DNA from: Cavia porcellus
Lineage: Eukaryota > Chordata > Mammalia > Rodentia > Caviidae
Assembly: GCF_034190915.1 (NCBI RefSeq)
Contig: NW_026947496.1
Location: 26,940,001-27,004,000, forward strand
Length of the DNA stretch: 64,000 bases
Reading direction: 5' to 3'
Part shown: in pieces, positions 35,526 through 49,000 of the stretch
Layout of the letters: the number at the start of each line of letters is the position of its first letter
Position numbering within the stretch: position 1 is the first letter of the stretch
The notes under the pieces: model-generated
Database searches by the model: none
What the model was told of the DNA's origin: nothing
The model's input: the letters and a program-made list of their open reading frames with translations, nothing else
Position numbers and translations under genes: made by a program

Positions 35526-38267
35526 AAGACATCGATAAGCATGTTTTCTGTGCCTCTTGATTGATGTGTTAATCTGCTGAAAACTAATTTACATTCATTC
35601 AATTAAAAATTATGATTTCTTTCAGATGAGTGTAACTATAAATTCTGTGCTCTGTATTTACTCAAAATACCACATTTATTTTATTTCCCATAAAAATCAA
35701 CTTTAGATGGGAAAAACAGTATGAGCTAGGGGAAATTTTACAAAATTCTGTTGACCAGTGCTCTCATTTAAAAAAAAAAATATTTGACCAATTTTTCTGG
35801 TTATTTATGAATATATATGGTTATTGCAGGCATATCATTTTATTAATATTTAAGAAATGTATTTTATATTTCAACTTTCATCTTAAATTGTTTATATAAA
35901 ACAATTTATATACTTCATAAAATATCAGCAAACTGATTGTTTGAAAAATGATTTTAACTCAATTGACCTAAGGTAAATAATTAACTAATTTCTATTTTCT
36001 AGTGTCAAGCAGGAATCATAGCAAAATAAATGCATTTGAAATGCTTTTACTTGTGACCTAGATAGATGTTTGCACATGTGTATATATCCAAAGGAAAGAA
36101 TCTTTCTGAGTTCTTTTAGACAGGTAGGAGTGATTTGACAAAGACTATTAACCTCCCTTAAGTATTCCTCCTTCACTTGAAAACATATACCAGTAACTCC
36201 CTGCCTCACTTAGGGGATTTTGAGAGAGACTAAACAATACATTTTTAAGCTTTTATAAAATACAGAAACTATAAAAATATAAAGCAGTCACAAAGCAGCT
36301 CAATCTGAAGGGCCATCTCACATGACCCATCTATCTCTGTGAAAGTTTTCCACCCTCCAGTTATCTGGAAGTCTGAATGACATATTCATCCTTGAGGGCT
36401 TTTGGAGTAAATGAGCCATAGGTGTAAGGTGATAACAGCTGCTTGTGTATTTCCAGAGCATTTTTTCAAATTTATTTAAAAAAAAAAAAAAAAACCCTTC
36501 CTTTAGGACTGCAATCTATGGTGGGAAAACACTGCAAATCAGGACCTCTGCAAAACCCCTCCAACCATTTCTCAGCTATTCCACAGTAAGTTACCTGGCT
36601 CAGCACATTTTCAAATCACGCTTTTCACTAATTGCCATCACAGAAAGGGTAAAACTCCTCCTTCTGAGGCATGATACAAAGAAACTTATTCTAAAGCCAA
36701 GAATCAAATATAGACCGACTCACCAGCTCTAAGAGAGCTTGAGCTCATCCTAGCTCCATGGGTTAATCTACATGGTAGCGAGTGGAGGAAAGGGAAGAAG
36801 AAAATAGAGTGACTTTGCATCCCTAGAAAGTGTATCCGGATGACCCTCCACATACCCGTATACACACACACCCCAGGCACCCTTCTTAACTGACGTCTAT
36901 CTATTACCTAGTAGCAGAGGTTTCACATCTTATGTTTTCCTGAAGCTTGAATCTGCTTCTGCTTTACCCACTGCTGCTTCTCATTAGTTTTTCCCTGGAT
37001 CCTCTGTTTCCTCACATATACATGGGAATAGAGTTACATTTTAAAGATCGTTATGATGGCTAAAACTGATAATTCATTTTGAAGTTCTTAAACTATGACA
37101 AAGTCATAAGTAAAAGTCAAAGTATTAGAACTACTGTTAGTAGCATTATTGCTAATGCAATTATTATAGACAATCAAAGACAGAAGGAGAGGAAATGGAA
37201 GGGAAGATAATGAAACCAAATGAAATAAAAGAAAGATATTTGTGTATCCTTGAAGATTAATAAATGAATGAAGATAAAATACAACACTGGGTCACAGAAA
37301 CCATGCCTTTTCGTTTCACCTCCCGCCATTAGGTCTCTGGGCCCCAATCTACGGCCACACTGATCCACCTTCTTTTTCCCAGATGCACCTTGATTTGTAG
37401 TACTACCAGTCTTTTTCATAGTCTACTCCTTCTCCTTTGAACAACGTAATTGTTTATTTTGTAATATATGGAGAAATTGTTGGCAGACTTGGCAAAGCTT
37501 ATACAGAAGTGAAGATATTCATGTACACACTTTAGTCTTTCTGGTATACCTTATATTCCTAAAAGAAAGAGAGCCTTATTAGCTTTCAGATCATCAGTGA
37601 CACCTACAAATGTTTATTTAACTGGGCGAATTTTACACAGCCTCGCTTTCTTCATTTTTTATGGGAAACAACTAACAGAATTTAGTTTTCTAAACCTTCT
37701 CTGAGAAGTGAGCAAAAAGTCTCTTCACTCGCTTTTAGTTGCCAATGTGTTTTTTTTTTAGAATGAGATGGGGCACCTAACCTCTGTGACAGGAAGACTC
37801 AGTTACCAACCCCACATGCATATTAGAGTCATGTACAAACTTTAAATGTACTGCTGTCCAGCACATACTCCAGAATTAATAACCCAACGTCTGTCTTGGT
37901 CTGTGCTGTGGGCAAAGCAGATATGAACATTTGCTTTTACGTTTTTACAGACTGTGTTAAAATTATACTAGAACTGAATCAGTGGTTTAGCTTCATCATT
38001 TTGTAGTTTGGTTAAAATGAGTAATCAAGCACTTATAATCTGTGTTTCCTATCACAGCTTGTCAGCTTCTTTACTCTCACCCAAAGGATGATTGGGAACT
38101 TCCCCAAGCAGGGCAGGTGACTGAGCCAATAGGCTGGACCCTGGTGTGATTAATAATTTGTAGGCTTTGTGGTCAATGACACATTCATTTGTTCCAGACA
38201 TGGCGCTTACCTCTGAAACCAGAGTATGCAACTTGAGGGGCAAATCACTTTTAGCCAGGCAAAGATT
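35526..38267. other. Unique DNA, no gene
   Basis: Mostly AT-rich. A run of about 18 A lies at 36477-36494, and a 95-codon frame (36445-36732 +) spans it without any recognisable domain. The minus-strand frame at 37174-37419 is likewise featureless. No transposon was assigned. Confidence 0.5.
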
Positions 38268-38430
38268 AACAGTGTGGTAGAAAGAGTTTGGTTTTGAGGT
38301 CAGATAGAATACATCTTGAATTCTGGCCTGCCACTTATTTATTATGGGCAAGACTCTTTGCTTGCATGACCTTTATCAAGTATAAAACAAGAACAGTGAC
38401 ACCAGTGGTTTTAATAATTAAGAAGATACA
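38268..38430 (+). repeat. MIR SINE
   Basis: The order is AGTGTGGTAGAAAGAGTTTG, TTGAATTCTGGCCTGCCACT, TTATGGGCAAGACTC, GACCTTTATCAAGTATAAAA and TTTTAATAATTAAG, matching MIR positions from the 5' half through the core. Confidence 0.7.
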
Positions 38431-39984
38431 CATGGTGGGGCAACCAACTTGTGTCACATTCATTTCCTACAGCCTTGCGTCTGAGTCTGGGAACTGTCTT
38501 CCTTCAAATCCTGAAGAATACTAGATGGAAATATATTTCTTAGGAAATATACTTACTCAGGACCACAGTGAAATCTTGCTGACTTCATGCAAATGATGTC
38601 TTGCTATTCTTGCACTCCATCCTTCAATACTACTTATATCTACTTGCCAGAAACTCCTATGTGTATGGCTTGTACTTTAAAAAACACAGAATAACTCATG
38701 TCCTTTAAAAATCCTGGGCTCACATCGGCCAGAAACTTGGAGGGCCCATCTTTCCCACCCGCATACTTGCCTTCATTGGCAGCCTTTCATCCTTTACCGA
38801 GTCTCCCCTGGCAGAAAGCCTGGAGGGAGACTCATGACCCATAAAGTTAACTTACCTCGGGATTAGTAGACAAACAGGCTTAATCTAACCCAGAAGACAC
38901 CAAGAAATAATAACTTGGAAAGGGAGACCAGGCTGAAGTCACGCACAGACAGCACTCAGAACTATCATTTATAGTACAGCGTACAGCATTCAGGCAGAGA
39001 TTAGTTCACTCAGAGAGCAATGAACAAGCAGCCAAGTTTCAGCTTTAATTATAAGATAACTGATCGTTTTCTGCTCTACATATTACAAGGAATTTAGTCA
39101 GCCAAAGGAGTGCATATCCATCTTATCACCATGTCAGCCACCATTAGCAAATTCGTGACTCAAAGCAAGGCTGTGGATTTTATTCCGTGTCACTTCTAAC
39201 CTCTTCTCCTTCAACTCTTCCAAAAATATAAAAATCATGAAATTGTACCACCTTTACATAAATTTAAATTCTTAAGTATCTCCAGTCTAAGAAACTGTTT
39301 TGCTGTGTGGGCGAATATGTGAGTGTATTTTTCAGACATTAAGAAAGAAAGCAGGTTCTCAAGTATTTTGTTCCACAGACTTTCTTAACACATCTAAAAA
39401 AGAAAATGAGCACATTGCAAAATATAAGTGGAAGAGAGTCTATGAGAAACCAGAGAGTCTGGTGTTACTATCTGGCTGTCTTTTTCAAGTCTTGCCCACT
39501 TCCTAAATCTTCATTCATTCCAGCCCTGGAAGGGAGTTACTATATGATAAGGAAGAACCACTGGGGAATTTTACTTTGCTGTTTTAACAGTCAAAACCAG
39601 TGTCTAATGATTAGGCAGAATTTGCCTATTATTTTCATCTTCTTTCGTCCTCAAGCATCTTGAAAGAGTTACTGTGGCTTCTTTTTTATTCCTTCTTGCT
39701 CCAAATAGTTCTTTGGGTATCGTGAGCAGTGTCTCAGACACAACCACATTGAAGGAATAAGGTAATTTCTTGAACTCAGCCCAGGATGGGGAAAGGCAGG
39801 AGTGCAAAAAGGAGAAGCATCATTCCTCCTTACTATCGTTGAAGTACTGATAACTATCATATTCAAAAGGAAGTTTTTCTCGATCCCTTCTCTTAAGCTA
39901 CACATGGTCCTTAAACATGAGAGAATTTTCAGTTGTGGATTATCATTGTCTGAAGAGGTTCAGGAGAGTCATTCATCTTTTTAT
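38431..39984. other. Unique DNA, no gene recognised
   Basis: Short frames only. 38690-38990 is somewhat GC-richer and could be an LTR fragment, but no terminal motif or family match was seen. Confidence 0.4.
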
Positions 39985-40600
39985 TTGACAAATTCTTAGC
40001 CCACACTGCATGCCAAGCATTCCTTTAGATTCTGGTACCATATAAGATTTAGAACACAGAGGCTTCCTGTGAGCCTAGAGTCCAGAAGGGAGCATAAAAA
40101 GACATGCAAATAATTTCAGCATCCAATAATATTTTATAGGTGTGTTGTGCTACGCATAATTTTATAGGGCCCACACTGAAGCTGTAGAGAATATTTAAGA
40201 CTAGCTGAAGACATGGGAGACTCATTATAAAAGCCAGCATCAGTGCGCGCTTGAGATGAGATTTGCAAACAGGATAAAGGTTCATCAGACAGAACAAGGG
40301 GCAGGTGCAGCAGGTCAGAGGAGGAGTCTGAGATGAGTAGTAGCAGCTGATGGAGCATCACTGAAGGATTTTGAGGGAAGAACTCACAGTCAGGTTAAAG
40401 ATTGGAAATGGCATGCTGCATATGGATTGGAAAGGAAGAAAAAATCAGAGTTGGGGAACCTGCCATGCTGATCCATGGTGGAGGATGAGGACTAAGACCT
40501 AGAAGATGGGGAAGAGGGCGGGAATTTGAAATAACTCTGGAGTCACTCAGATGTGGGCACAAAAAGATCTGGTTTGCTAAAAGGAGCACATGGGCATGAA
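39985..40600 (-). mobile_element. L2-like LINE relic (antisense)
   Basis: The plus strand reads CACACTGCATGCCAAGCATT, then GGCTTCCTGTGAGCCTAGAG, then a long stretch with GAAGGATTTTGAGGG, GGAAATGGCATGC and GGATTGGAAAGG. This is the familiar texture of reversed, L2-type mammal-wide repeats. It is strongly diverged and the limits are soft. Confidence 0.5.
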
Positions 40601-42789
40601 GAGATGCATTAAATAATTTCTAGGGACTGGGGTTCAACTGTTCACTAGTTCACTGGCATCAACTTGAAATCTCCAAGGTAGAAAACATTTAGCTTGATTG
40701 TGGTATGATGTCCTCCCTCTGCCTTCCCTCCTTCTGCCCCTCAGTCTCTTATGGAGTGAAAGAAGTGGAGGGGGCATTTGGGGCTGGGAAAAGGAGAAAA
40801 AATAACTGCTGCAAAATAAGGCAGTTGAATTTATTTATTTCCCTTTAGTTTCTGTTACTCTTCCTTATACAAAGTGCCTGCGGATAGAGATTTTCAGTCA
40901 GAAAATCCAAGTCGAGGCTGCACTCTATGTAAAATGCCTTCTTTCTTCCTACACATACTTTTGTAACTTTAGAGCTAAATTGATGTATCTTCTTCTGAGA
41001 AATAAACTGTCAATAAATTGTCAAATATTGTAAGTTAGAATTTACTCATAACATGACCAATGAGTGTTCATCGAGCATCTGTTATATGCTAATGTACTTC
41101 TCAGGCTCTGTGGATAGAAAGACCAAAAATGGCATTATAACGAGTGTTAGAATCCTGTGAATAAATGCATTGGAATGCAAAGTAAAAGAGGCACTTACTA
41201 CATTTAGAATGGAATTCACATCCTATGGAGAATTTCTCCAGGAAATTCTATACTTGTTAAAACCACTCACATTACTTAGAGGCTGCTCTCAGGATATTTA
41301 GGTTTCCATTTCCAGGATACTCGCCTTCCTGGAACCTAAAATAACCTGTATCTCTGTATTTTTACTATTCACTTCTCAGTTTATTACTTTCCTATCCCTC
41401 TATTTTCTCTTGTCTAACACATGGTCAGGAACAAATACCTACATGACAAGAATGGTAAATAACAGCTAATAATGTTATCACACTTGCATACACCTATTAG
41501 TAGATGACAAAATATCTTAGCTTTGGATGAACTGAATTTGTAGTCAGATACTGATCTGAGAAGCAAAGTCATCCCTAAAACTGCAAAATGAAGATACTTC
41601 TGTCTTTTGTCCACCTTTTCTCCTTGCACCTGTGTTTCCTGCTGTGACCCATTTCCATTCCTTGCACCCAAACAGTGAAACATCAGCTGGTTCTTCCTTT
41701 AGGAGAACTCTTCCTTGTGTTATCTGCTCTATTAACCCAAGTCATTCACCTCTCTGCTCTCCACATTCGCTAAGTCATTCATTCTCACTGGTATTTGCTC
41801 ACTTGCTCTTCCCCTCTGTTCTACCCAGCACTGAAAATCCAGAGACTTTTAACCCACATTCTGAGCCCACGGCTAGAGATGCCTTTAGTTTGGATAAGAC
41901 AGGAGGTCCTGTCAGGCCCAGGTAGCTGGAATTGGTTTAATCGAGAAGTGTGTGGATGAGGATACTCTTGTAGGAACATGAATGTGCGTACAGATTGCCT
42001 TCTGTATACAGAGGCTCCACAGCTGCAGACTCAAGCCAATGCAACCCAAAATATTCAGAAAAGAGGTCACACTTTTAGTGAACCGGTGCAGGCTTTTATC
42101 TTCTTTTCATCTCCTGCATAGAATGCTGAGCTTTTACACACAGCATTTACACTGGACTAGGTAGGTACTATAGGTAACCTAGGAATGATTTAAAGTATAA
42201 ATATGATATGGCTGGAAGCATCCTGGGAGACATTCTCAGGTTAACACAGAAACATTGTACAAAAGGCCCCCTGGTGTCTTTCTCTAATACTAACTTGGTG
42301 GCATACGGGTCCCAGGCCCTGCTACAGGCACCACCATAAATCAATGTCAGTTCAGGAAAGCAAAACCAAAGCAGCATCTCGCCTCCTTCTCCCCAGCCTG
42401 TTTTTCTCACACTCATCTGCACCGCTTCCTTAATTGGAGCTGACCCCTGGGAGCCACACTGAATGGAACGAGAACTAAATGATGTGGGGCAGAAGGAGGG
42501 AAGGACTCCAGTGAGATCCCAGAAGAACGGGGCAGCTCCAGAAGTAGTTTTTACTCTCTAGACCCAGAGCCCATTTTTGTCAAAGGTGACTTCTGTTCCA
42601 CGTTCACTCCAGGAAAGGGAGAGCAGAGTAGACCCCTCACGAGTCCAGCCTCATAGTTCCAATTTTAGCATAAGCACTGTGAACCCATTAAAGTTTCCTA
42701 GACTGAGAAGATGCCCCTGATTTAAAAACTTTCAAGTACCATTGCAAATTCTATATTAAGAGTCAGGATAGCTGATTTTGCACTGTTTC
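40601..42789. other. Mostly unique DNA with an L2-like scrap
   Basis: An L2 3'-end-like scrap on the minus strand lies at about 41058-41160 (CATCGAGCATCTGTTATATG, TACTTCTCAGGCTCTGTGG). The 97-codon frame at 41632-41925 is Ser/Pro/His-rich and shows no family features. Nothing else was recognised. Confidence 0.45.
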
Positions 42790-42900
42790 TGAGGGGTCGT
42801 CTTTCTGCACCCCAGTTTCTAATTCATGCATGGAGATAATGTCAGATTCTCTTCCGCCCTTGTTGGGTCACAATAAAGATCATGTGAGAGAGTGAAGCTT
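42790..42900 (+). repeat. MIR SINE, 3' half
   Basis: CCCAGTTTCTAATTCATGCA, then TGGAGATAATGTCAG, then TTGTTGGGTCACAATAAAGA and CATGTGAGAG correspond to MIR 'cagtttcctcatctgtaaaatgg..gataat..ggttgttgtgagg'. Diverged. Confidence 0.5.
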
Positions 42901-43174
42901 AAAGGTTTTTGAAAGACTGAAAAATGTCACACTAACTTTTTTTAAAAGAAAAAAAATATCAAAACACAATAATTAGAGGGTAACAATCGTTAATACACTG
43001 CATATTGGTAGCTTTAAATTAGTTTCTCAGAGTACAACATGTCTGCATGTAATTGTTCAAACAATATTAGCACAAACCTTTCTTTTCAATGAACTCAGAG
43101 AAATTAGTTATACTACTATTAATAATTATTATTATATTATTATAATATAAACTATTAATTCAGTTTCTCACACT
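42901..43174. other. AT-rich DNA with a (TTA)n-like patch
   Basis: An imperfect ATT/ATA repeat lies at about 43110-43155. Nothing else was recognised. Confidence 0.5.
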
Positions 43175-43690
43175 AGGGAAACAACGTGATGTTTATAGAT
43201 GCACATTTGGTTTATTTCATTTGATTTGGTTTCATTTCATTTCGAGTATGATCTCTAGTTACATCCATTTATCTATAAAAATATGAAGTTTATCCTTCTT
43301 TGTGGCTGACTAGTACTTGATTGTATAAAAATACCATATTTTTAAATCCATTCTTCAGTTGATGGGAACTTAAGTTGTTTCCAAGATCTAACAATTACAA
43401 ATTACATTGCTATAAACACAGGTATGCATATATCACTGTGGTACAATGTTTTTAATACTTCTTCAAAGATACTCAAAAAGAGAACAACTGGGTCAAGTGG
43501 GACTGCCAATCTTAGTATTTTGAGGAATCTCCACATTGGTTTCCACAGTGGTTGCACTAGTCTACACTCTCACCAACAGTGAATAAGGGTTCCTTTTTCC
43601 CCATAGCCTCTCCAGCGTTTGTCATTGGTTAATTTCTTAATACTAGCCATTCTTTCTGGGATGAGGTGGAATCTCAGAGAGTTGCTGACA
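43175..43690 (-). mobile_element. Lineage-specific L1 3' fragment (antisense)
   Basis: Reversed ORF2 3' landmarks: TTACATCCATTTATCTATAA, CTTCAGTTGATGGGAACTTA, GTTGTTTCCAAGATCTAAC, AACTGGGTCAAGTGGGACTG, ACTCTCACCAACAGTG and CCTCTCCAGCGTTTGTCATT. It is the same family as the copies at 55570 and 57241, with which it shares the GGGAAACAACGTGATG/GGGAGACAATATGATG junction. Truncated 5' at about 43690. Confidence 0.8.
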
Positions 43691-44379
43691 AGCACAAAGT
43701 TGTAAATACAACAGTTAGAAGACACTGTGTTTTACATTGCTTCTTTTGTATATTCTTAGCAAAAAAAAACTAGCTCAGTTAGACACTGACCAAGCAACAG
43801 ACACCTTTCCTGGAGGGCAGGAAGCACCTCTGTGGTTTTAGTGATTCTACTGATGTGGAAGATACTGTGTCTAGTCACAGCCTCTGGGTAGGTATAAGGC
43901 ATTGATTTCCTAGAGGTTCTGGAGACCAGCTGGCCTTTCAAGTCCAGTGTAATGTGACCTCCTGGTCTTTCCTTTAATCACTGTTATTTTAAAAAATGAA
44001 ATACTATGGGCAGAAAGAAAATAGTCAAATGGTAGGAAATGCTTCTTTCTTCTAAATTTTGAGAGCAGCAATGACATGTATGAAATTTTGATTGGAATTT
44101 TTTTCTAATTTGCTTCACCTGAAACTCTGTCGTGTATCATTCCTCTTCCAAAAACAAAGAAATCTCCACTTTGTGAAAAATTCATCTGATTTTAATGTGC
44201 TTTTAACTAAACTGATTGGAATTATTTCCACAGATATAAGACATAGCATGAATGCTCGTGTGTATGGATACACACAGAGACAACTTGTCAGAGTCCGCAA
44301 TTCACTTAGAGGATTCCTCTGCTCTGTTAGCCAGAAAATTTCTTCTTTCTTCACTCACTGATTGTTTCACATTCTCAAT
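43691..44379. other. Unique DNA
   Basis: Overlapping 60-90-codon frames on both strands near 44092-44361 have no domain. No repeat was recognised. Confidence 0.45.
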
Positions 44380-44580
44380 TGATATTTATTTGACAATCAG
44401 CCACTATGTGTCAAAATTTGTGTTAGTTATCAGATAATATGTAAGAGATATACAGTACCCAAACTGTACAGTTTGTGGTCTAGCAATGGAACAGGGATTG
44501 CATAAAGAAGCAAGTACTATAGTACTTGCAAAACTTGCCTTGTTTTGAGAAGGAGACAAAGTGGTAGGTAGACAGCTGGC
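44380..44580 (-). mobile_element. L2 LINE 3'-end relic (antisense)
   Basis: The plus strand has TATTTGACAATCAGCCACTATGTG, a TTAGTTATCAGATAATATG block and ACAGTTTGTGGTCTAGCAATGG, equivalent to the reversed L2 terminus 'cactatgtgccaggcact..ctcacagtctag'. Confidence 0.55.
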
Positions 44581-45172
44581 CCCATTGAGTACCTTGTTAA
44601 AGGTCCAGAACATGATGTTTATGCAGAGAACTATTCTTCAGTGAACCAGAAAGTGCAAAGAAGAGCATCCCATGGGAGACAGAAAAGAGCGTGGCATGTT
44701 CCAGTAGCCCATGCATGAGCAGAGCTTGCAGCAGAAGCAAACACAGAGGCAGCAGGAGACCTTTTGAGGAATGGCCAGACCATGGCACACCTGCTGGACC
44801 AATGTAAGGTGCTACCAGGGACATAAGAAGGTGTGACATGTGCTTTTATGATTAATTTCCCTACTGGGTAAATATTAGATTGGAAGACATTCCAGGTTGT
44901 TGAAACAGCACTGCTAAGGATGCCGCTGCCAGTGACGGACAGTGAGCAACAGAGACAGAAAAAGTGGAAGGAAGGTGGAGAGACAGGAGAGGTGAAGTGC
45001 ACTGAACAATAGTATTTTTTTTTCTTTTCTATAAGTAACTTTTGTGCACAGATATGTGAATAACCACATATTTTTTGTGTGCATGTTTGTTTTAGATAGA
45101 GAAGTAAAAGCTTATCCCAAATTCTACTACTTTAGAAAACTTTCTATACTTAACCATACACAAACATTCACA

Positions 45173-45180
<8 letters not shown>
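44581..45180. other. Unique or unassigned DNA
   Basis: A 123-codon minus-strand frame at 44631-45002 overlaps another frame and has no known domain. The sequence may continue the L2-like material. No firm assignment. Confidence 0.4.

Positions 45181-45208
<28 letters not shown>
45181..45208. repeat. (CA)n microsatellite
   Basis: About 13 CA units follow the alternating purine-pyrimidine sequence CACGCATGCGCG. Confidence 0.95.
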
Positions 45209-48124
45209 TTTATCCAGCATTCTTTGTTCATCATGGAAGTCTCACAAATTTGTGTAAGTTTCAGTAACTCTTGACTGCATATATAATATTTGCTTGATGT
45301 GATTGTATTGTAACTTATTTATCCTTTTCCATAGATAAGTTGTCTATTTATCACCAGATTTTTGTAGCTACAAATAATTCAGTTTTAAGTATCTTTATAC
45401 ATAGTGATATATTTATTTTCTTGTTACACATTTCCAAGAGAAAAATTATTGAGTAAGTAATTCATATTAGTTTCTTAGAATAATAGAAAATTTTTCATTT
45501 TTATCACCAATATAAGAGAAAATATATTTTCCATTTATCATCCAATTCCAGCTACTTTCTTCTGGCCATCCATCCCTTCTTCTTATAGAAGAAATTATAT
45601 AGAAACTCCATTCCACCAAACATACCCGAGTCAGACTTTCAGTGGCTAGCTAGTGACATAAAGACTAGATACTGTACACAGTTCATTCTGAGAGCTTCAG
45701 CATATAGACAGCACCCAAAGCCACAGCAAGGGTGAGAACAGAGAAATGAGGCAGGTCCCAGCTGAACCTGGATGTAGCAGTCTCATCAAAAGTCCTGCAT
45801 CACAGCTAAGGAAGAGACACCAGGCAGGTAACAGGTAAACCGGTCTCCTGTAAAATTAGGAAAAATGGCTGCTTATACTGTTTTAATAGCTCTCATTCAA
45901 TAAAGATGGAGAAACCAGGGCAGTTTCAGGTGAGTCTAGAGTAGAAAACAGAGTGAGATATGTTGAGATGGCGATAGGGAAAGATGAGGTAAAGCAGAAA
46001 CAAAAGGGCACGTGGAAGGAAGCACTTCATCCTGAAGCTCTAGATGCGAAGATGTGCACAGAGCAGGTTTATGAACAGTGCAAAGTGCAGGGGCGCCCAT
46101 CCGGCCTCCCTGAGGCTTTGGAGAAAGCAGCCCTGATAAGTGACACTGCACATCCACAGAGGCAAGTTTCACGGTGTGTGATTCAAGAAACGCAAGGCTG
46201 CCTCCTGCGTCTTTTTCAGCCCTGTGCTGGAAAATGAGGATTTAGGGCCTGAAAATGTGCATGAGATCAGTGAAGGAGAAATGAGACCGAAATGAACAGA
46301 AGAAGCACAAAGTCAATCAACACTGCAGATGAGGATGTGGGAGAAGATAAGGCAGAACCTTTAAGTGCTGCCAGGTCTCAGCACCAATAGAGGCAAAGTG
46401 GCAGAGAGTCACCTGGACCCTCTCCTGACCTCAGTAGGCTAAGGAGTGAGCTATTCTATCATGGTAAACTGTGTTCCTAATTGCCCCTGTGCTCTGTGAA
46501 ATAGCACAATAAAAACTGGAAAAGGAGATTTGTGTATCAGTGACGCATAAATGAAAAAAAATGATCGGGGCCTAATAAAAACAGAAGCTCAGTTCTACAT
46601 ATATTAAGTGGTTAAGAAACACCTCAGTGCTTTACTAGATGGACCCCATTACCTTGAAAAAGTGCTGAGGTCAGAGAAGTGGGCGTTGGAGGCATTACAG
46701 CCTCTGAGTTATTGGAAGAACAGGAAGGATGGCAGGTGGTAACAAAAGCTGAGGTAGGAGAGACACGCAGACTAACTGAGGGGGCAGCAAGAGGCTTGAG
46801 GAGTGAGCGTCCATACATTTTGTATATTCCTCCAGGGCTTGATTTAGTACTCAGAATTCTCCTAGAGTTTCTTACCCAAGAAATTGAACATAAGCAAAAG
46901 GAAGCAGGATTTATGCTCAAATTGTTCTGTAATATATCAACCGTGTTTTCAAAACAAGCAGCAAAGCAGAACTGACCATAGTGTACCATGAATTCATCAG
47001 CTAGAGACAGTAGCAGATGTCAGCAAAACAATCGGAGCCGGGATGGCTGGAGCATGTATCAGCAGCTGTCAGACTGGCACCTTCAACAATGCTCAAGAGA
47101 GACGGAGGGACTTTGCTCTCTATACTAGGCCAGCTCCTGGAGTCCTGTGTCCAGGCAGTGGGTCACTGGAGAGTAGCAGGGAAAGGGCAAGGGATTGGAA
47201 ATATGGACAAGCAAGGGAATGAGGAAGCCTGAAGCATCTGTAGTAGAATTTATTAGACTATGTTTTAAAAAACAGACTAGTCAAAATGTAAGCCCCTAAT
47301 CTCACTCCTTGCCTGCTACTCTAGAGGGGAGTGAAGAAAAAAACTAGATCTGTTATGGAGAAATAAAGGATATACTATGTTGCTGTTATTTCTTTTCCCA
47401 GAAAATACAAATGAGAGTAACTTAGTGAAAATATTTTCAGACAAACGTTTTAGTAATGTTGACCTGAAGGGAAGTTGATTAATAGACACTAATCATATTT
47501 TTATGATTTACACAATAATAACTCTTGTTCACAAAGGGGGCATCCCTTTGGCTGTTTTTTCTTAGCAATTCTGGTGAGAGCAAGAAGACAAGGCATACTT
47601 GGATCAGGTATATCTCAGGACTTTCCAAGTTAGTGCCTTGGCAGATGTGAGCTTTGATTGTGTCATTATGCTGTTGGGAAGTCGATGAGACATATCCAAG
47701 TAGCAAATAAGATTAAGGACACAATCCAATCCTACTTCCCATTCCTGAGTGTTATGGACTGTGAAGAAATCAAAGGTCACCTCTTGAGAGAACTTGGGGA
47801 AAGCAAAGCGAAAGGGAATGTTTCAAGACATAACTGGTCATAGATGGGACTTTTGTTTCGTCAAGTTTTTAAAAATTTAAATTAAGCGTATCTTGTAAGT
47901 CATTAATAAAAATTCAAAACTTCTGCACATTGATGGCATACCATGTGATGTTTTGGCCTATCATACAGTATGTAATATTTTAAACAGGTTGAATACATGT
48001 CTCCTCAAATGATAAACATTTCTATTAGCTTTCAAGCTCCTAACTTCTAGCTTTTGAAAGTGTATAATATGCTATCATTAGAAAAAAACATCTTATTATG
48101 CAACAGCCTAGCAGAAATTCTTGG
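45209..48124. other. Mostly unique DNA
   Basis: 45270-45430 has a weak resemblance to a reversed L1M 3' region (TTATCCTTTTCCATAGATAA). 45900-47250 has several 60-121-codon frames on both strands, none with a recognisable domain or splice-flanked pattern. Nothing else was recognised. Confidence 0.45.
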
Positions 48125-48372
48125 TATTATTTAACCAGCACCATAACCTTAACCCTTGTACCCACTGATCAACCTTTCCCAAGTCCTCTCCTCACTACAT
48201 TCTCCAGCCTCTTGTAATCATCATTCTATTTTCAACTTCTATGAAATCATGTCTGTCTAAAACACTCCACATATGCATGAGGTCATGTATTTCTGTGCCT
48301 CCCTTAGTTCCTTTAACAAAGATGTCCAAGTCACCTATGTTGTCACAAATGACATATATAATTTTTTATGGA
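48125..48372 (-). mobile_element. L1 3' UTR fragment (antisense)
   Basis: ACTGATCAACCTTTCCCAAG, CCAGCCTCTTGTAATCATCA, TTCTATTTTCAACTTCTATG and CTCCACATATGCATGAGGTC are the reversed L1MA/L1MD-like 3' UTR landmarks. They end in the CCATGTTGTTGCAAATGAC equivalent (CTATGTTGTCACAAATGAC). Confidence 0.7.
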
Positions 48373-48383
48373 GAATAGTATGA

Positions 48384-48550
48384 TAGGCCCTAGACTTATG
48401 AACATTCAAGTTATGAACTTTCAGTGCTATGCAGTATAAGATTCACAGGTGTACTGTATAAGACTCATTTTATTGGATTACAAATGAATCTGATTTATAA
48501 AAGTTCTTCAGTAACAGAACTTGTTTGTAAATTGGGGTCTCACTGTATCC
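48384..48550. mobile_element. Possible short inverted-terminal-repeat DNA element
   Basis: The left end ACTTATGAACATTCAAGTTA and the right end GAACTTGTTTGTAAATTGGG are imperfectly inverted relative to each other. They recall the 'gacttacgaac..' ends of old mammalian MITE-like transposons. The match is loose and the family is not identified. Confidence 0.35.
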
Positions 48551-48664
48551 CACCTGAAGTACCAAATCTCCTTTACCTGTTTCCCAGTATACAGGCAAAA
48601 GTATGTTGAAGAGACATCTCTATCCCTTCTATTCATTCACATTCCTATGGTTTCCTTGTGACTA

Positions 48665-49000
48665 CTATCCATCAAACACCCATGGGTTAATGGCTCGTTC
48701 CCCAGGGTGGTACTATTGGAAGTGCCCTGGACCTTCAGGGGGAGGACATCAGTGATAGTCCTTAGGTCACTGAAAGTGTTCCCTGAAGATGCCTGTGGAA
48801 TATTGGCCCATTTTTCTCCCTTGCTTCCTGGCTCATGATGTGGCTCCTTTGCTTTGCCATACCCTCTTCTCCGATGAGCCCCACTGCAAGAAGCTCAAAG
48901 CAATGGAATCTCCAGTACCTCAAGCCAATTAAACCTTTTTTTGTGTGTATTAATTGCCTAAGATGTCTCACTAAACTGAGATAACTGGTTAATGTAGAAT
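48665..49000 (+). mobile_element. MaLR-type solo LTR (MST/ORR-like)
   Basis: It contains GTTAATGGCTCGTTCCCCAG, GGTGGTACTATTGGAAGTG, TTGCTTCCTGGCTCATGATG, TTTGCTTTGCCATACC, CTCAAAGCAATGGAATCTCC and CAAGCCAATTAAACC. The end AACTGAGATAACTGGTTAATG resembles the family terminus. Internal sequence is absent, so it is a solo LTR. Diverged. Confidence 0.7.

Noticed and set aside
41632..41925. 97-codon Ser/Pro-rich frame
   Set aside because: Low complexity, no conserved motifs, and no evidence of exon boundaries.
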